Positions 1 through 11,581 of a DNA stretch of 64,000 bases are shown piece by piece. Within the stretch, counting starts at the first letter, position 1, and every line of letters starts with the position of its first letter. The stretch lies in contig CM072523.1 in NCBI GenBank assembly GCA_036898135.1, forward strand, positions 26,922,757 through 26,986,756, given 5' to 3'. The position numbers and the translations under genes are program-made. The notes under the pieces are model-generated. The model was not told the DNA's origin. It did no database searches and worked only from the letters and a program-made list of their open reading frames with translations. The stretch comes from Oncomelania hupensis (lineage: Eukaryota > Mollusca > Gastropoda > Littorinimorpha > Pomatiopsidae).

Positions 1-115
1 TTTGAATTTTTATGTCACGGTTTCATTTTGTCTTTTTCTGGGCACCAATTTTCATGTTAAATATTGCTTGTTCCATAAGGAGCATGTGAGTCGTGAGCTT
101 TGCCCTTATAATTCA
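1..115. repeat. Interspersed repeat, copy 1
   Basis: This segment closely resembles 2423-2535; both include the stretch TTCCATAAGGAGCATGTGAG followed by GGGCTTTGCCCTT or a near variant. It is a dispersed repeat of unknown class with no coding capacity. The second copy is preceded by several AAGGTCA motifs. The left end is cut by the window edge. Confidence 0.6.
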
Positions 116-1927
116 CACATGTGATGATGCAGTGAACGTTTTGTTTCTTTGTTGTTTTGTATTGGACAATATTGAGTTCAAGCAGGGAAGTTTTTTTTTT
201 TTTCTGGAGATGCAATGGCAGTAGAACATTTTTTTTAAATCAGGAAATAACACTGTCTTGTAACTCGCTTTTACCAATTAGTAAGAAATGGCAGAGTGAG
301 ATACAGCGGAATGAGATACAGCAGAATGAGGTACAGCAGCAGTATTTGTTATCTGGTGGTAATACAGTAAGACCATAGAGTTGGCCTCCAAGCACAGTGT
401 TGGGGCGGGAATGTGGGATGGGAAGGGGGTGGGGAGGTTTCGAATTTCACACAATAGAGCTAACCAAGATGAAAACAGCAAGAGACGGCAGTCTTCTGCT
501 CTTTGGGCACTTTCCTTCATAAGATTTTTTATACATTTCACACCTCGTGTGTACTGTAAGCTTTTGGTTTACTTACCTTGTAGTTTTATCACTTCTTCTA
601 CATCTAAAGCAAAGATCCCATTGTACGTGTTAGGACCTTCTAAAACATGAATGTATTACTACCTTTCACAAAAAAAATTTTGTTTGTTTTTTTTAAACGA
701 TCATTAAAACAATAGATGCATACCTATAGAAAGTTCCACAATGAAGATCATGGGGTTGCCTTCATTGCAAAATTGTGCATACTCATTCTTTTACCACTGA
801 TGCAAGTTAATTTTCATAACAGTGGATTCATATTATCTGCTTTATATGACTCAAAACTAAAATTGCTAACATTGCTATTGCATTTTCCAGAACCCTCTGT
901 TCCTTTAATACTGTCAGGGAAAAGCAAAGACTATTTTATTGTTCTGCAATACATGCAATGAGATTAATTTTATGTGTTTGTGTGTGTTCTTTTGTGAATG
1001 TGTGTGTGCATGGTCGTGAATGTAAGCATGTGTTTTCTTGCAACAATAGAAACAGTGATATTTTAGGTTAAACAGTGTTGGATTATTCTGCATTTTAGTT
1101 TTGGAAATAATTAAAGTAGTTATTGTTTTGGAACGTGCATGGCCATACACATTGGCAGTAAGCATAGGGAATGTTTTTAATTTTGTTAGTTTGTTTTTGT
1201 GTTTTTGTTCGTTGGTTTCTTTGGGTTTTTTTTTGTGGTTTTTGTTTGTTTGTTTGTTTGTTTGTTGTTTTTTTTGGGGGGGTGGGGGGTGGGGAAGGGG
1301 TGGGGGGAGGGGAGGGGAGGAGAGGAGAGGGGGAGGTTGGTTAGTTTGTTTGGAAACAACTTTACAATCATTAACAGCTATGAGAGCTGGCATTTCCATA
1401 TCACACCAGCAAGGTGGTTTTCTATTGTTACTGGTAATCTCATATCACAATGCAGTATTTTGCATTGCAAAATAGAAAAAAAGAGAAATTTATATTCCAC
1501 GTCCTTGTGATATTTGATTTTTAAAAAAACTTTTTTGACTCGCATGTATAGCAATGCAAGTGTATGTACTCACCCCTCCCCTCCACCCCTCACACACCCC
1601 AACCCCCCCAAATTTGTTTCCTGATATTTGCAAATCTGTGCAATAGTGATACTAGTATACCCCAAAAAATGACATAAAAACAAATTTTCCATTTGTCCGC
1701 TGTTCGTATAAGTACTTTGAAATGACCTTTACCCTAAACTATGAGAGATATAAAGTCCAAATTTGTTGTATTTAGAGATGATAGATTGATCTTTCAAATG
1801 TGCTCCGGTTTTGCATTCTTCTGGAAGGTCAAGGACATTTTAGATCGTGCAAAAACATACCAAAAAATAGGTCACGTAAAGTAGAAAGGCTGTTTATTTA
1901 AACCATAGTACGCAACAAGGCATGATA
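116..1927. other. Gene-free AT-rich DNA
   Basis: No exon-like reading frame with plausible splice sites was seen. The stretch holds T and TTTG runs near 1190-1270, a G-rich purine tract at 1274-1336 and a TG-rich stretch near 975-1010. The longer open frames here are low-complexity translations. Confidence 0.6.
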
Positions 1928-2151
1928 CTCTGATGCATAGGCCGTGCAAAGACCAACCTGCAAGGCACGGTGCAAGGAAACAGAAGAAGAGTGAGAAAGA
2001 AAAAGAGGTGGGAAGACAACATTCAAGAGTGGACTGACTTGACACTGAGCTAAGCCATGAGGGCTGCTGAGGACAGAGAAAGATGGAATACGCTGATTAA
2101 ACGATCATCTGTGGTGCCTTAACGACTTTCTAGTTACAGGATAGGATGGGA
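1928..2151 (+). mobile_element. RTE LINE, 3' end fragment
   Basis: The segment matches the C-terminal coding end and 3' tail of the full RTE element at 28435-31775: the GCAAGGCACGGTGCAAGG block, AAGAGGTGGGAAGACAACATTC, the GAGGGCTGCTGAGGACAGAG block, and a terminal GGATAGGAT tail. It is 5'-truncated and contains an in-frame stop (AGCTAAGCC where the full copy has AGCGAAGCC). It is a dead copy. Confidence 0.85.
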
Positions 2152-2288
2152 TGAAACAACATTGGGTTATTAGATCAGACAGGAATGAGAAGTCACATGA
2201 GGGTCAAGGTCACTAAAGGTTAATGTCATCCCAAGGTCACCTTTTTTATGGCACAATACAACTTTTGCTATACTTCATTTGATAGTAC

Positions 2289-2341
2289 TGGTCCTGATTT
2301 GGCTCGGAAGAGGCTGCTGGACCTAAAGCAATAACCATGTA
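2289..2341 (+). mobile_element. 53-bp LINE 3' end with target-site duplication
   Basis: The insert TGGTCCTGATTTGGCTCGGA... is the same 3' end seen at about 58814-58886. It is flanked by perfect 12-bp direct repeats ATTTGATAGTAC at 2277-2288 and 2342-2353. This is the signature of target-primed reverse transcription ending almost immediately, leaving an extremely 5'-truncated copy. Confidence 0.8.
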
Positions 2342-2422
2342 ATTTGATAGTACATGAGTGTATTTGGAACCCAAGGTCAGTGTCATCTCAAGGTCAAGAA
2401 CATAGAAAGATCAAAGTCGGTA

Positions 2423-2535
2423 TTTGCATTTTAATGCCACCGTTTCAGTTTTTCCTGGGCTCTCATTTTTATGTTAAATATTGTGATTTCCATAAGGAGC
2501 ATGTGAGTCATATGGGCTTTGCCCTTCTAGTTTAT
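2423..2535. repeat. Interspersed repeat, copy 2
   Basis: Second copy of the repeat at 1-115. The DNA just upstream (2205-2410) carries several AAGGTCA/TCAAGGTCA hexamers that may belong to the same larger repeat. No protein is encoded. Confidence 0.6.
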
Positions 2536-2924
2536 TGCATCTGTTTCATCTCTGTGTATGTGTGTCAGTGTGTAAATCAGTCAATCAATCTTTAATTTAT
2601 CGTCTTCACATATCCAGTGTGTGTGTGCATGTAGTTGTATGTGTGTTGTGCATGCACGCATCTTGTCTGTTTCAAGAACAAGACGAAAAACCTCAAGCAC
2701 TCCGAACAATTTAACTGTGTTTTGTACAGTTGAATATTTTATGTATGCATACTAATAAATAAATGAATATAGATATAGATATATCTCCAGAATTTGTATT
2801 ACTCTTTAATTGCTCTAAAAGTCTCACTATTCTTTTTTTATTTGTTTTACTGTATCACAAGATGCTTAATGTACATTGGTAAATTTAAATTGTTTCCTAT
2901 TTATGTGTGTTGTTTTTTATAATC

Positions 2925-2972
2925 CTATCCTATCCTGTAACTCGGAGGTCGTAGGGGCACCACAGATTTTCG
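2925..2972 (-). mobile_element. 48-bp RTE 3' end with target-site duplication
   Basis: Read on the minus strand this is the last few dozen bases of RTE (TCTGTGGTGCCCCTACGACC) plus a GGATA tail. Perfect 10-bp direct repeats TTTTATAATC flank it at 2915-2924 and 2973-2982. It is an almost completely truncated retrotransposition event. Confidence 0.85.
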
Positions 2973-2982
2973 TTTTATAATC

Positions 2983-4959
2983 AAATTTTGACATGCTTGT
3001 GTTGTAGATCAGGACTGGAATAATTATTATGATAATGTAATTTAAAAACAAGGTAAATAAAAGCAACAACTAACACATTAAATACTATTTCATCTTGGTG
3101 TGAATAAATACATATTAACACTCAAAGACGCCACAACATTGGACTGACCATGTATTGTTTTGATGTTATTTATTTTCCAATCATGTAATTTGATTATTGA
3201 ATGCTTGCCTTTGATGTAGATCTACTAAGTACACACGATTTCTATAACTTTTTGTTGTTAAATTTGGTTACATATTGATAATATTAGAAAATAACATTGC
3301 CTTGCAAGATAACAACTTGTTGCATTGATGATACTAGTTTGTGTGCTTGTGTGTTGGGTTTTGTTGGTGTGTTTTTGGACAGAATGTATAATGAAATATT
3401 TCTTTATGGAAGAGAAAGAGAGAGAGAGAGAGCATTTTCAAACGATGGATGATGAAGTAGAAGATGAACTAATAACTTAGGGTTTCCAATGAAGATTTTG
3501 TGCCAAAGTTGACTATCACCACTGCCTTATACTGTTCACCTTACTTTCAGGGTACAGCGGTAGAGTACTGTCAATACATGGCAAATCTTCATTTTGAAGG
3601 CTGAGTTTTTAGTTAGTTTTTTTTTTCCTACATTATTTCCTAATGTATTGCATTTTTTTACAAATATGTTTGAATTTTGTTTGAAACTACTTAATTAACT
3701 TTCAAGCCTGAAGTATGAGTTTCTGCTCGGGTAGTTTGGTTTTTTCCATGTTAAAACACGTCTTATTTCGTCCACTTTCTCCATACAGTTGCAGTACAAT
3801 TTCATAACTGAGAAACTGATGCCCACTATCATTGTCCATTTTGCTGAAAACTTACAGCGACTTAACTTAACAGTCTTAAAAGATTACGTACATTTAATAA
3901 GAAAGTCGTCTCAGGTTTTTACTAAGGTAATATAGGTTTGATAAGAAAATCTTCCCAAAAGAATAATTTTATATGAAAGTCAAATCAGGTTTTAAAATGA
4001 GTATATATTTCATTTTTAAAAGTCTTCATAAAAGCATAATTTATAAGAAATTTGTTGTAAGATTTGTAATTTAATAATAAAGTTATGGGTTCGATATGAA
4101 AATCTTCCCCAAAACATATATTTAATAACAAATCTGTTATTCTGTATGAGGTTTGTTAATATGATAAGTGTGATTAAAAAAATTTATCTTCCCAAAATGT
4201 GTAGAAAATAGTTTTATACAATAATGCAGCATATCATTTGCAGCAAGCGGTTTCCTGTTTGAACCTTGATGATTATGTTTAATTTCTTTTTATATTATTA
4301 TTATTTTGTAAAATTTGTCATCTCTGATGGAAATTCTACTTATAAAATATTGTGTTAGCACCAACTTATTTCGGTTTCTGTGAACTTGCAAAGAAAGGTT
4401 TGTATTCAGTTTGAAGAAAAACACGAGTTTATGTTATTTTTTCATTTTATGATTTGCTGTTTCTGGGACTTTTTGTAGAGGTTTTGCTAAAATAATCATA
4501 AATGTCATGGCATTTGTTTTCTTTTTTTATGAGTGTGCATTTATTTTATACACAATTTTGGTTCGGTTTGCTTCATGTAAAAGAAAGAAATGCTTGTAAT
4601 ATGCTCATAAGAAATCAAACTTTGTTTTTATGAGTATGAAATAAACATTTTTTAAAATTGAATTTATTTTGGATTTTTTTCTTTGAAATGTAGCAGGAAT
4701 GATGATTTTTTTTCCTTCCCCTTCTTTTCTTTTTCCTTTTCCATCTTCTTATCCTCCTCAAGTTTTTCTTAAATTTCTTCTTTCGTTTAATTGTTTATTG
4801 TTATATTATTCATCTTTATATTAAGCCTATTTGGGGGCAAAGTAATAAATTTCCAGATCAAAATAATAACTTATTCGCCATTTTATGTATTTGAAATCAA
4901 ACCAGTCATTAATCAAAATTATGTGTGTAGCACGCACACACACACACGCACGCATTTTT
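2983..4959. other. Gene-free AT-rich DNA
   Basis: Nothing gene-like was seen. The stretch is T-rich, with a short GA run near 3415-3432 and CA runs near 4936-4948. No supported exon or RNA gene. Confidence 0.6.
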
Positions 4960-5213
4960 GTAGAAACGACGTTGTGATGACTGTTGTGAAAAAAACGGAT
5001 TATTTTTACACACTTTCCATTTCTTTGACATTATTTTGACATTTTCCAATTTTTGAAGCTATCCCTAACCCTAGCCCTTAACCTAACCCTAATGCTAAAA
5101 CAGCTCTAACTCAACGGTGCACTATTTTGATGTCAAAATAGTACGGCCTTCCAAAAAAGTCAGAAGAAACCTTGTGGAGTTTCATGTGTGTGTCATCAGA
5201 ACGTCGTTTCTAC
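4960..5213. mobile_element. MITE-like element, copy 1
   Basis: The terminal inverted repeats are GTAGAAACGACGTTGTGATG... at 4960-4981 and its near reverse complement at 5192-5213. The interior holds telomere-like CCCTAACCCT/CCTAACCCTAA motifs (5066-5093) and a perfect palindrome (ACTATTTTGA, 2-nt spacer, TCAAAATAGT, about 5121-5142). It has no coding capacity. The TIRs and length of about 254 bp indicate a non-autonomous DNA transposon; the superfamily is unknown. Confidence 0.7.
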
Positions 5214-5239
5214 ATGCCCACACGCATACACACATTTTT

Positions 5240-5471
5240 GTAGAAACGACGTTGTGATGACTGTCGTGAAACTCTACATACATTATTTTGACACACATAC
5301 CATTATTTTGACATTTTGCTATTTTTTTAAGCTATCCCTAACCCTTAACCTAACACTAAGCCTAACACAGCCCTAACCCTAACGGAACACTATTTTGACG
5401 TCAAAATAACGGGGCCGTCAAAAGAAAGTACGTAGAGTTTCAAGTGTATGCCAGAGTAACGTCGTTTCCAC
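5240..5471. mobile_element. MITE-like element, copy 2
   Basis: A second diverged copy lies 26 bp after copy 1. It starts with the same GTAGAAACGACGTTGTGATG end and finishes with AACGTCGTTTCCAC. It keeps the CCCTAAC-rich interior and the ATTTTGACGTCAAAAT palindrome. The subterminal GAAACTCTAC is also inverted at the far end (GTAGAGTTTC). The tandem arrangement suggests a nested or duplicated insertion. Confidence 0.7.
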
Positions 5472-5509
5472 CTAGACACACACGCACACTATGGGGCGCC
5501 ATGTGTCCA

Positions 5510-6565
5510 TTTATTCTATGTGACCATTCTATACATAGAATAAATTCTATGCACATAGAAAGCATTCTATACACACAAAAAGCATTCATTAGTTGAAATT
5601 CCATTTATAAAAAAGAAACCAATATTGCAAGTCATAGAATAAAATTCTTTGTATAGAATAACATTCTATAATATAGTGTAAAATTCTATGTCCATAATAC
5701 AATTCTATGTATAGAATAACATTTTATAATAGAGAATAATATTCTATGTATGTAATACAATTCTATATTATAGAATGCACTTGTATGCATAGAATTATAT
5801 TCTATAACATAGAATGAATTCTATTACAAAGAATGAATTCTATAACATAGAATGAATTCTTTAAAATAAAATAAATTGCATGACATAGAATTATTTCTAT
5901 ACGCATAGAATTCATTCTATAACGTAGAATGAATTCTTTAACATAAAATAAATTATATGACATAAAATGAATTCTATGTGCATAGAATAAATTGTATAAC
6001 ATAGAATGAATTCTATAATAAAGAATGAATTCTATATGCATAGAATGAATTTTATAGCACAGAATGAATTCTATGACATAGAATTCATTCTATGACATAG
6101 AATGAATTCTATAGGCATAGAATGAATAGTATAACATAAAATGAATAAGATGACATAGAATGAATTCTATGACATAGAATGAATTCTATGACATAGAATG
6201 AATTCTATAACATAGAATGAATTCTATAGCATAGAATGAATTCTATGACATAGAATTTATTCTATAGCATAGAATGAATTCTATGTTACAGAATGAATTC
6301 TATGTCATAGAATTCATTATATGCTATATAATTCATTCTATGTTATAGAATTCATTCTATGCTATAGAATAAATTCTATCTCATAGAATTCATTCTATGT
6401 CATAGAATTCATTCTATATTATAGAATTCATTCTATGTCATAGAAATCATTCTATGTCATCTTATTCATTCTATGTTATACTATTCAATCTATGCTATAG
6501 AATTCATTCTATGTCATAGAATTCATTCTATGTCATAGAATTCATTCTATGTTATAGAATGAAAT
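5510..6565. repeat. Left palindromic minisatellite array
   Basis: Dozens of copies of ATAGAATGAATTCTATGAC-like units with alternating GAATTC and TTTATT centres. Each unit can pair with itself or with any neighbour, so single strands here could form many small hairpins. The outer part (5510-5870) is more diverged than the inner part. Confidence 0.9.
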
Positions 6566-6629
6566 CAATATAAAAACTTTTTTTTAAATAGTAAAAACTG
6601 GGGCACTGTCAAGGTATAGAGAACATTTT

Positions 6630-7375
6630 GGGATATTGTGATGTTTTGAACATAGCACACTCGTGCAATAATGATTACAGAGCGATTTGTCACTGACATT
6701 CAGTTTAGAGTTGACGACATGCAGTGCTTCATCATTTGCGCTCGAAGTGGAAATCGATGAAAGGAAATGTTCTTTTCTTTGCAGAAAGGTTTTACGTCGG
6801 AGTTAGAGCATCCAAACGCAGCATAGTACTTCACCATTTTCAAACTCGATCACGCTGTGTTATTCCCGCAGCACGTGGCCGCCACGCCTTTGTGCATAGC
6901 GCCCTGGGGGGCCGCTTGGGGTGAAATAGATTTTTTGCAATATTCAGCTTTATGAACCTTTCATTTATTATGTCTCAGAGTTGTATAGCAATATTCGACC
7001 TTTAAATATATTAATTATTGCTTTTTATGAGTGTACAGTACGGTTATTTCTTCGGTATTGAGCGAAAAGAACTGATTATTTAATTAGATTTTGTCACTAT
7101 AAACCCTTACAGAACCTCAGCACATTGTAATGAAAAAAGCAAGCACGCAGGGGCGGAGGGGGGGGGGAGGGTGTGACGTCAATTATTTGTATTGCTAAGC
7201 GATCTACTCACACTAATTATACCGTCGAAGTCGTCCGCATCAAGAAACCTAAATGCTTGTTCACGAAATTATGATGTCTGATAAAGCCGCAGAGCGCTTG
7301 GTACGTCAGCCATTTCTTCAGTTCTCGCGCGCGTGCAAGGCTCCACGTGTCCCTTTATACGTCACAGCCTCGCTT
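6630..7375. other. Foldback spacer, unique part
   Basis: The sequence between the arms is non-repetitive and of more even composition than the arms, with a GC-richer patch at 6850-6920 and 7300-7360. No open frame resembles a transposase. It may be captured host DNA or the remains of an internal region. Confidence 0.5.
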
Positions 7376-7680
7376 CACATAGAATGACCTAGTTGCGCAT
7401 AGAATGAGCATTCTATGTTATAGAATGAACATTCTATGTTATAGAATGGATTCTATGTTATAGAATGAACATTCTAAGTTATACAATGGATTCTATGTTA
7501 TAGAATGAACATTCTATGTTATAGAATGAATTCTATGTTATAGAATGACCATTCTATGTTATAGAATGAACATTCTATGTTATAGAATGGATCCTATGTT
7601 ATAGAATGAACATTCTATGTTATAGAATGAACATTCTATGACATAGAATGCATTCTATGTGCACCAAATGTTAAAAAACA
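7376..7680. repeat. Central palindromic array
   Basis: A third array inside the foldback spacer has a slightly different unit, ATTCTATGTTATAGAATGAAC (about 21 bp), again self-complementary. It is more homogeneous than the arm arrays. Confidence 0.85.
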
Positions 7681-7879
7681 ATTCTATGAAAATAGAATGT
7701 ATTCAGTGTTGCGAATAAAATCCATTTTATGTTAAAAAAATGAATTTTATGTCATACAATTCTTGCTGTGTTATACAATTAATTCTATATACATATAATT
7801 CATTTCATTCACATAAAATTAAAAAACACAACTAATAAATTGTAACAAAATTTAGAATTTAAAAAAAGATATTGTATGA

Positions 7880-8100
7880 CACATCACCACATCGCATCAT
7901 CACCACATCGATCACATCATCACATCACATCACTGCATCACATTGCTTCATCACCATCATCATGAAAACGCACCACCACATAAAATCACATCATATCAAC
8001 AAATCATCACATCACATCAGCCGACATCACAGCAGCAGCACATCTTCACATTGCAGCAGACAGCACATATCATGGCATCAGTGAATCACATCACATAATC
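7880..8100. repeat. CATCA/CACAT-rich low-complexity stretch
   Basis: Irregular CATCA and CACAT repeats. The open frame rich in His and Ser across it is a by-product of the repeat. Confidence 0.8.
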
Positions 8101-8375
8101 TAATCTACCCACCCCTCCCACCCATCACATTTGTGGTGCAGTGTGGTGTGATTTAGAGTGATGTAGTGTGGTGATGTGATGTGGTAATGTGTATGTATGT
8201 ATCTGCAATACAGTTCTATTATGCCTTAAAAGCAGTGAATCAGACCACATCGTCACATAACCTAATCACTCCACCACACCTACCCATCACATTTGTGGTG
8301 CAGTGTGATGTAGAGTGATGTGGTGTGGTGATGGGATGTGGCAATGTGTATATCTCTCTGCAATACAGTCCCATG
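8087..8375. repeat. Two tandem units of about 150 bp
   Basis: Two adjacent copies begin near 8087 and 8236. They share CATCACATTTGTGGTGCAGTG, AGAGTGATGT, and CTGCAATACAG near their ends. They lie just inside the right foldback arm. Confidence 0.75.
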
Positions 8376-8444
8376 CCATAAAAAATGTTCTCTATACCTT
8401 GACAGTGCCCCAGTTTTTACTATTTTTAAAAAAAGTGTATATAT

Positions 8445-9440
8445 TGATTTCATTCTATAACATAGAATGAAGTCTATGACATAGAATGAATTCTATGACA
8501 TAGAATGAATTCTATGACATAGAATGAATTCTATGACATAGAATGAATTCTATAGCATAGAATGAATAGTATAACATAGAATGAATAAGATGACATAGAA
8601 TGAATTCTATGACATAGAATGAATTCTATGACATAGAATGAATTCTATGCTATAGAATTCATTCTATAGCAAAGAATGAATTCTATGACGTAGAATTTAT
8701 TCTATAGCATAGAATGAATTCTATAGCATAGAATGAATTCTATGACATAGAATTCATTCTATGCTATAGAATAAATTCTATGTCATAGAATTCATTCTAT
8801 GCTATAGAATTCATTCTATGTTATAGAATTCATTCTATGTCAAAGAATTCATTCTATGTCATCTTATTCATTCTATGTTATACTATTCATTCTATGCCTA
8901 TAGAATGAATTCTATGTCATAGAATTCATTCTATGCTATAAAATTCATTCTATGATATAGAATTCATTCTTTATTATAGAATTCATTCTATGTTATGCAA
9001 TTTATTCTATGCACATAGAATTCATTTTATGTCATATAATTTATTTTATGTTAAGGAATTCATTCTATGTTATAGAATGAATTGTATGCACATAGAATAA
9101 ATTCTATGTTATAGAATTCATTCTTTGTAATAGAATTCATTCTATGTTATAGAATACAATTCTATGCATACAAGTGCATTCTATAATATAGAATTGTATT
9201 ACATACATAGAATCTTATTCTCTATTATAAAATGTTATTCTATACATAGAATTGTATTATGGACATAGAATTTTACACTATATTATAGAATGTTATTCTA
9301 TACAAAGAATTGTATTCTATGACTTACAATATTGGTTTCTTTTTTATAAATGGAATTTCAACTAATGAATGCTTTTTGTGTGCATATAATGCTTTCTATG
9401 TGCATAGAATTTATTCTATGTATAGAATGGTCACATAGAA
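8445..9440. repeat. Right palindromic minisatellite array
   Basis: The inverted counterpart of 5510-6565, with the same ATAGAATGAATTCTAT units and the same order of variant units when read in reverse complement. Confidence 0.9.
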
Positions 9441-9464
9441 TAAATGGACACATGGCGCCCCATA

Positions 9465-10684
9465 CACACACACACAACACACCTGTTAAGGTCGAGCGAC
9501 AAAAGAAGGTGGGAGGAGAGATTATTAGGATAGCTGAAGAAATTTATCAATAGAAAATACATAACGCACTTTGTAATACTAATTATAGTGAAGTGGAGTG
9601 AATGATGCAGGTTTCAAGTCTATCAATCACTACCGCAGCAAAGCCCACGTAGTGTTTGACCGCAGTGATTTCAGACTAAAGAGGTAGAGACTGAAGTCAA
9701 CGTTTGCGTTTGTTCAGCCGCTTGCATGTTTAGCCAAGGGAAATAACCGCGAGGTGCAGGCAGACGGCAAGAAAATATCAAAGCTTCTTTCTCCATCACA
9801 TTCAGCAATATGTCGTCTGTCCTTGTTCGCTGGGTTGATTCGCGACACGGTGTAAATTCCTGAGGAAATTGCATGTGGTACGTTTGATTTTATGGTATGA
9901 ATTTAAAAGTTCTGTTCAATCTTTTTATTCGATGCTGTATTTCTATACTAATTATGTTTACACTAGTCTTTTGGTGAACAAGTGTTTTGTGGTCAGCAAA
10001 GTATCTAAGAGTAAGAATAATGTTAGTCGCTAAACTCGGAAAATAAAACTTAAAAGAAATAGCAGTAGGCCTAAAATATTGTTGGATTAAGTTTTGACTT
10101 CGAATGACTTACTGAGGCTCCCAGTACATGGAGCTTGTTCCAAACATTTTAGCCAGAAAGATTGGAAAGTTTGAGGTTGTTCACTTGTTGGGATGGGAAG
10201 AATAAACTTCCTTATTTTCTTGCTAGCATACCGGTAGCTTCAGCAGGCCCTAAACGTTTGAGAAGAAAACTGCAGAAGCCAGAAAAAAAAGAAGAGAAGG
10301 GAAGATCAAAACTTTTATTTTTAAAAAAAACAACAAATACCTGTCCATTGCTAATTTCTTTAAATATTATATCCGTTCTGTATTTCCGTTTGCCTAAAAT
10401 AGACTTATTAGGTAAATATGCTAGGTAAATAAGTTCATTAAAATGACATAGAACCTGGCTGATTGTCATAAAGGTTTCGAATATAGCCTGTTGTCCCGCT
10501 AGTCAATATGTCTGGCAGTCCTTGATGTGGACACTACAAAGTGACCAGACTTCGACTCTGGTTACATGTATGACGACGAACTACCACACGTACAGTGGGT
10601 ACGCGCGTTATTTCACCTATCAGAAGCTAGACTGATCAAAGTGTCTGTATACCTAGGTGTCTGCTTCTGTTAATATCATGATCA
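9465..10684. other. No gene recognised
   Basis: Mixed-composition DNA with no exon, RNA gene or mobile element that could be supported. It begins with a CA run. Confidence 0.5.
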
Positions 10685-10882
10685 TTGTCGCTGAGGATTT
10701 TCAACGTCATCATCACTAGCAACATCATCACCATCTTTAGCAGCAGCATTATCAATGTCGGGAGAATCGATGTCACCGTCATCATCATAACCATCATCAT
10801 CATCATCATCATCATCTTCATCATCTTCATCATCAACAGTGCCATTATCATTGTCGGTAGAATCGTTGTCACCATAATTGTC

Positions 10883-10935
<53 letters not shown>

Positions 10936-11160
10936 TGTCACCATGATTGTCATCATCGTCATCGTCGTCATCATCATTGTCGTCATGGTCATTGTCGTCG
11001 TAAATGCTGGTCCATCAGGGTTGCGCGAACACCTTTCCCACGTTATCTAGTTCGTTTACATACATCCTTCTCATCCTTATCATCGTCATCGTCATCATCA
11101 TCATCATCTTCTTCTTCTTCTTCTTCTTCTTCATCATCATCATCATCATCATCATCATTC
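10685..11160. repeat. CAT/ATC and CTT microsatellites
   Basis: Compound trinucleotide repeats (CATCAT, with a CTTCTT block at 11108-11132). The poly-Ile, poly-Met and similar frames across both strands are artefacts of the repeat. Confidence 0.9.
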
Positions 11161-11381
11161 CATTCCCCACTTCCTCTTCATCCCCCGTCCTCTCTTCTGG
11201 TCCCAAACGCTTCCTTTCACAACGACCGAAAGTTTACGGCCGGGGACAATTATTTTACCTTTCATCTTACGAGCCTCCCACTCATTCTTCTCACTCTTCT
11301 CTGAAACAGACAGAGGGGAGATATTACACTACCTAGCTGAGACTAGAAGAGGCTTGAGTGGAGAAGGCGAACGTTAGCCTC

Positions 11382-11581
11382 TGTTGTTTGTTGTTTGTAG
11401 ATTATAGTCACACGACACTTTCGCATATAGGTGACTACTGGACCGATTTATACTGACACCAGCGGGCCAGTTGTTGGTAAAGGGGAAAATAATATGATCA
11501 CACGTTGACCAATCCGGGATTCGAACCAGCGACCTTTCGGTTACTAGCAAGACGCTCTTACCAACTGAGCTACCCGGCCCC
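11382..11581 (-). mobile_element. tRNA-derived SINE, copy 1
   Basis: On the minus strand the element begins GGGCCGGGTAGCTCAGTTGG, carrying a pol III A box (TAGCTCAGTTGG), and continues to a B box (GGTTCGAATCC). The anticodon-position loop CTAGTAA would fit a Thr(AGT) ancestor. About 120 bp of non-tRNA body follow, then a TGTTTGT-rich 3' tail. A nearly identical copy lies at 27460-27659, and the two differ at only a few positions. The length of about 200 bp and the tRNA head plus body and tail define a SINE, not a tRNA gene. Confidence 0.85.

Larger units (their letters stand above)
5490..9464. mobile_element. Foldback-like element with 1.1-kb inverted arms
   Basis: The outer ends are inverted copies: TATGGGGCGCCATGTGTCCA at 5490 and its reverse complement ending at 9464. 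Similarity continues inward through distinctive non-repetitive stretches (the AAGAAACCAATATTG block near 5605 and its inverse near 9335) to 6629 on the left and 8382 on the right. Both arms consist mostly of a 19-21-bp repeat that is itself palindromic (ATAGAATGAATTCTAT core). This is the architecture of foldback elements: long inverted repeats made of sub-repeats around a central spacer. No transposase was found in the spacer. Flanking CACAC DNA on both sides hides any target-site duplication. Confidence 0.7.

Noticed and set aside
5802..6041. Open frame with HIEFILYYRIHSMLYN repeats
   Set aside because: Produced by the palindromic ATAGAATGAATTCTAT array; no codon bias or homology expected of a protein.
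5500..9440. CRISPR-like array of short palindromic repeats
   Set aside because: There are no unique spacers of uniform length, units are contiguous, and the genome is eukaryotic with introns.
11508..11580. A genuine tRNA gene on the minus strand
   Set aside because: The same sequence with an additional 120-bp body and tail recurs at 27460-27659 with target-site duplications, so it is a SINE head.
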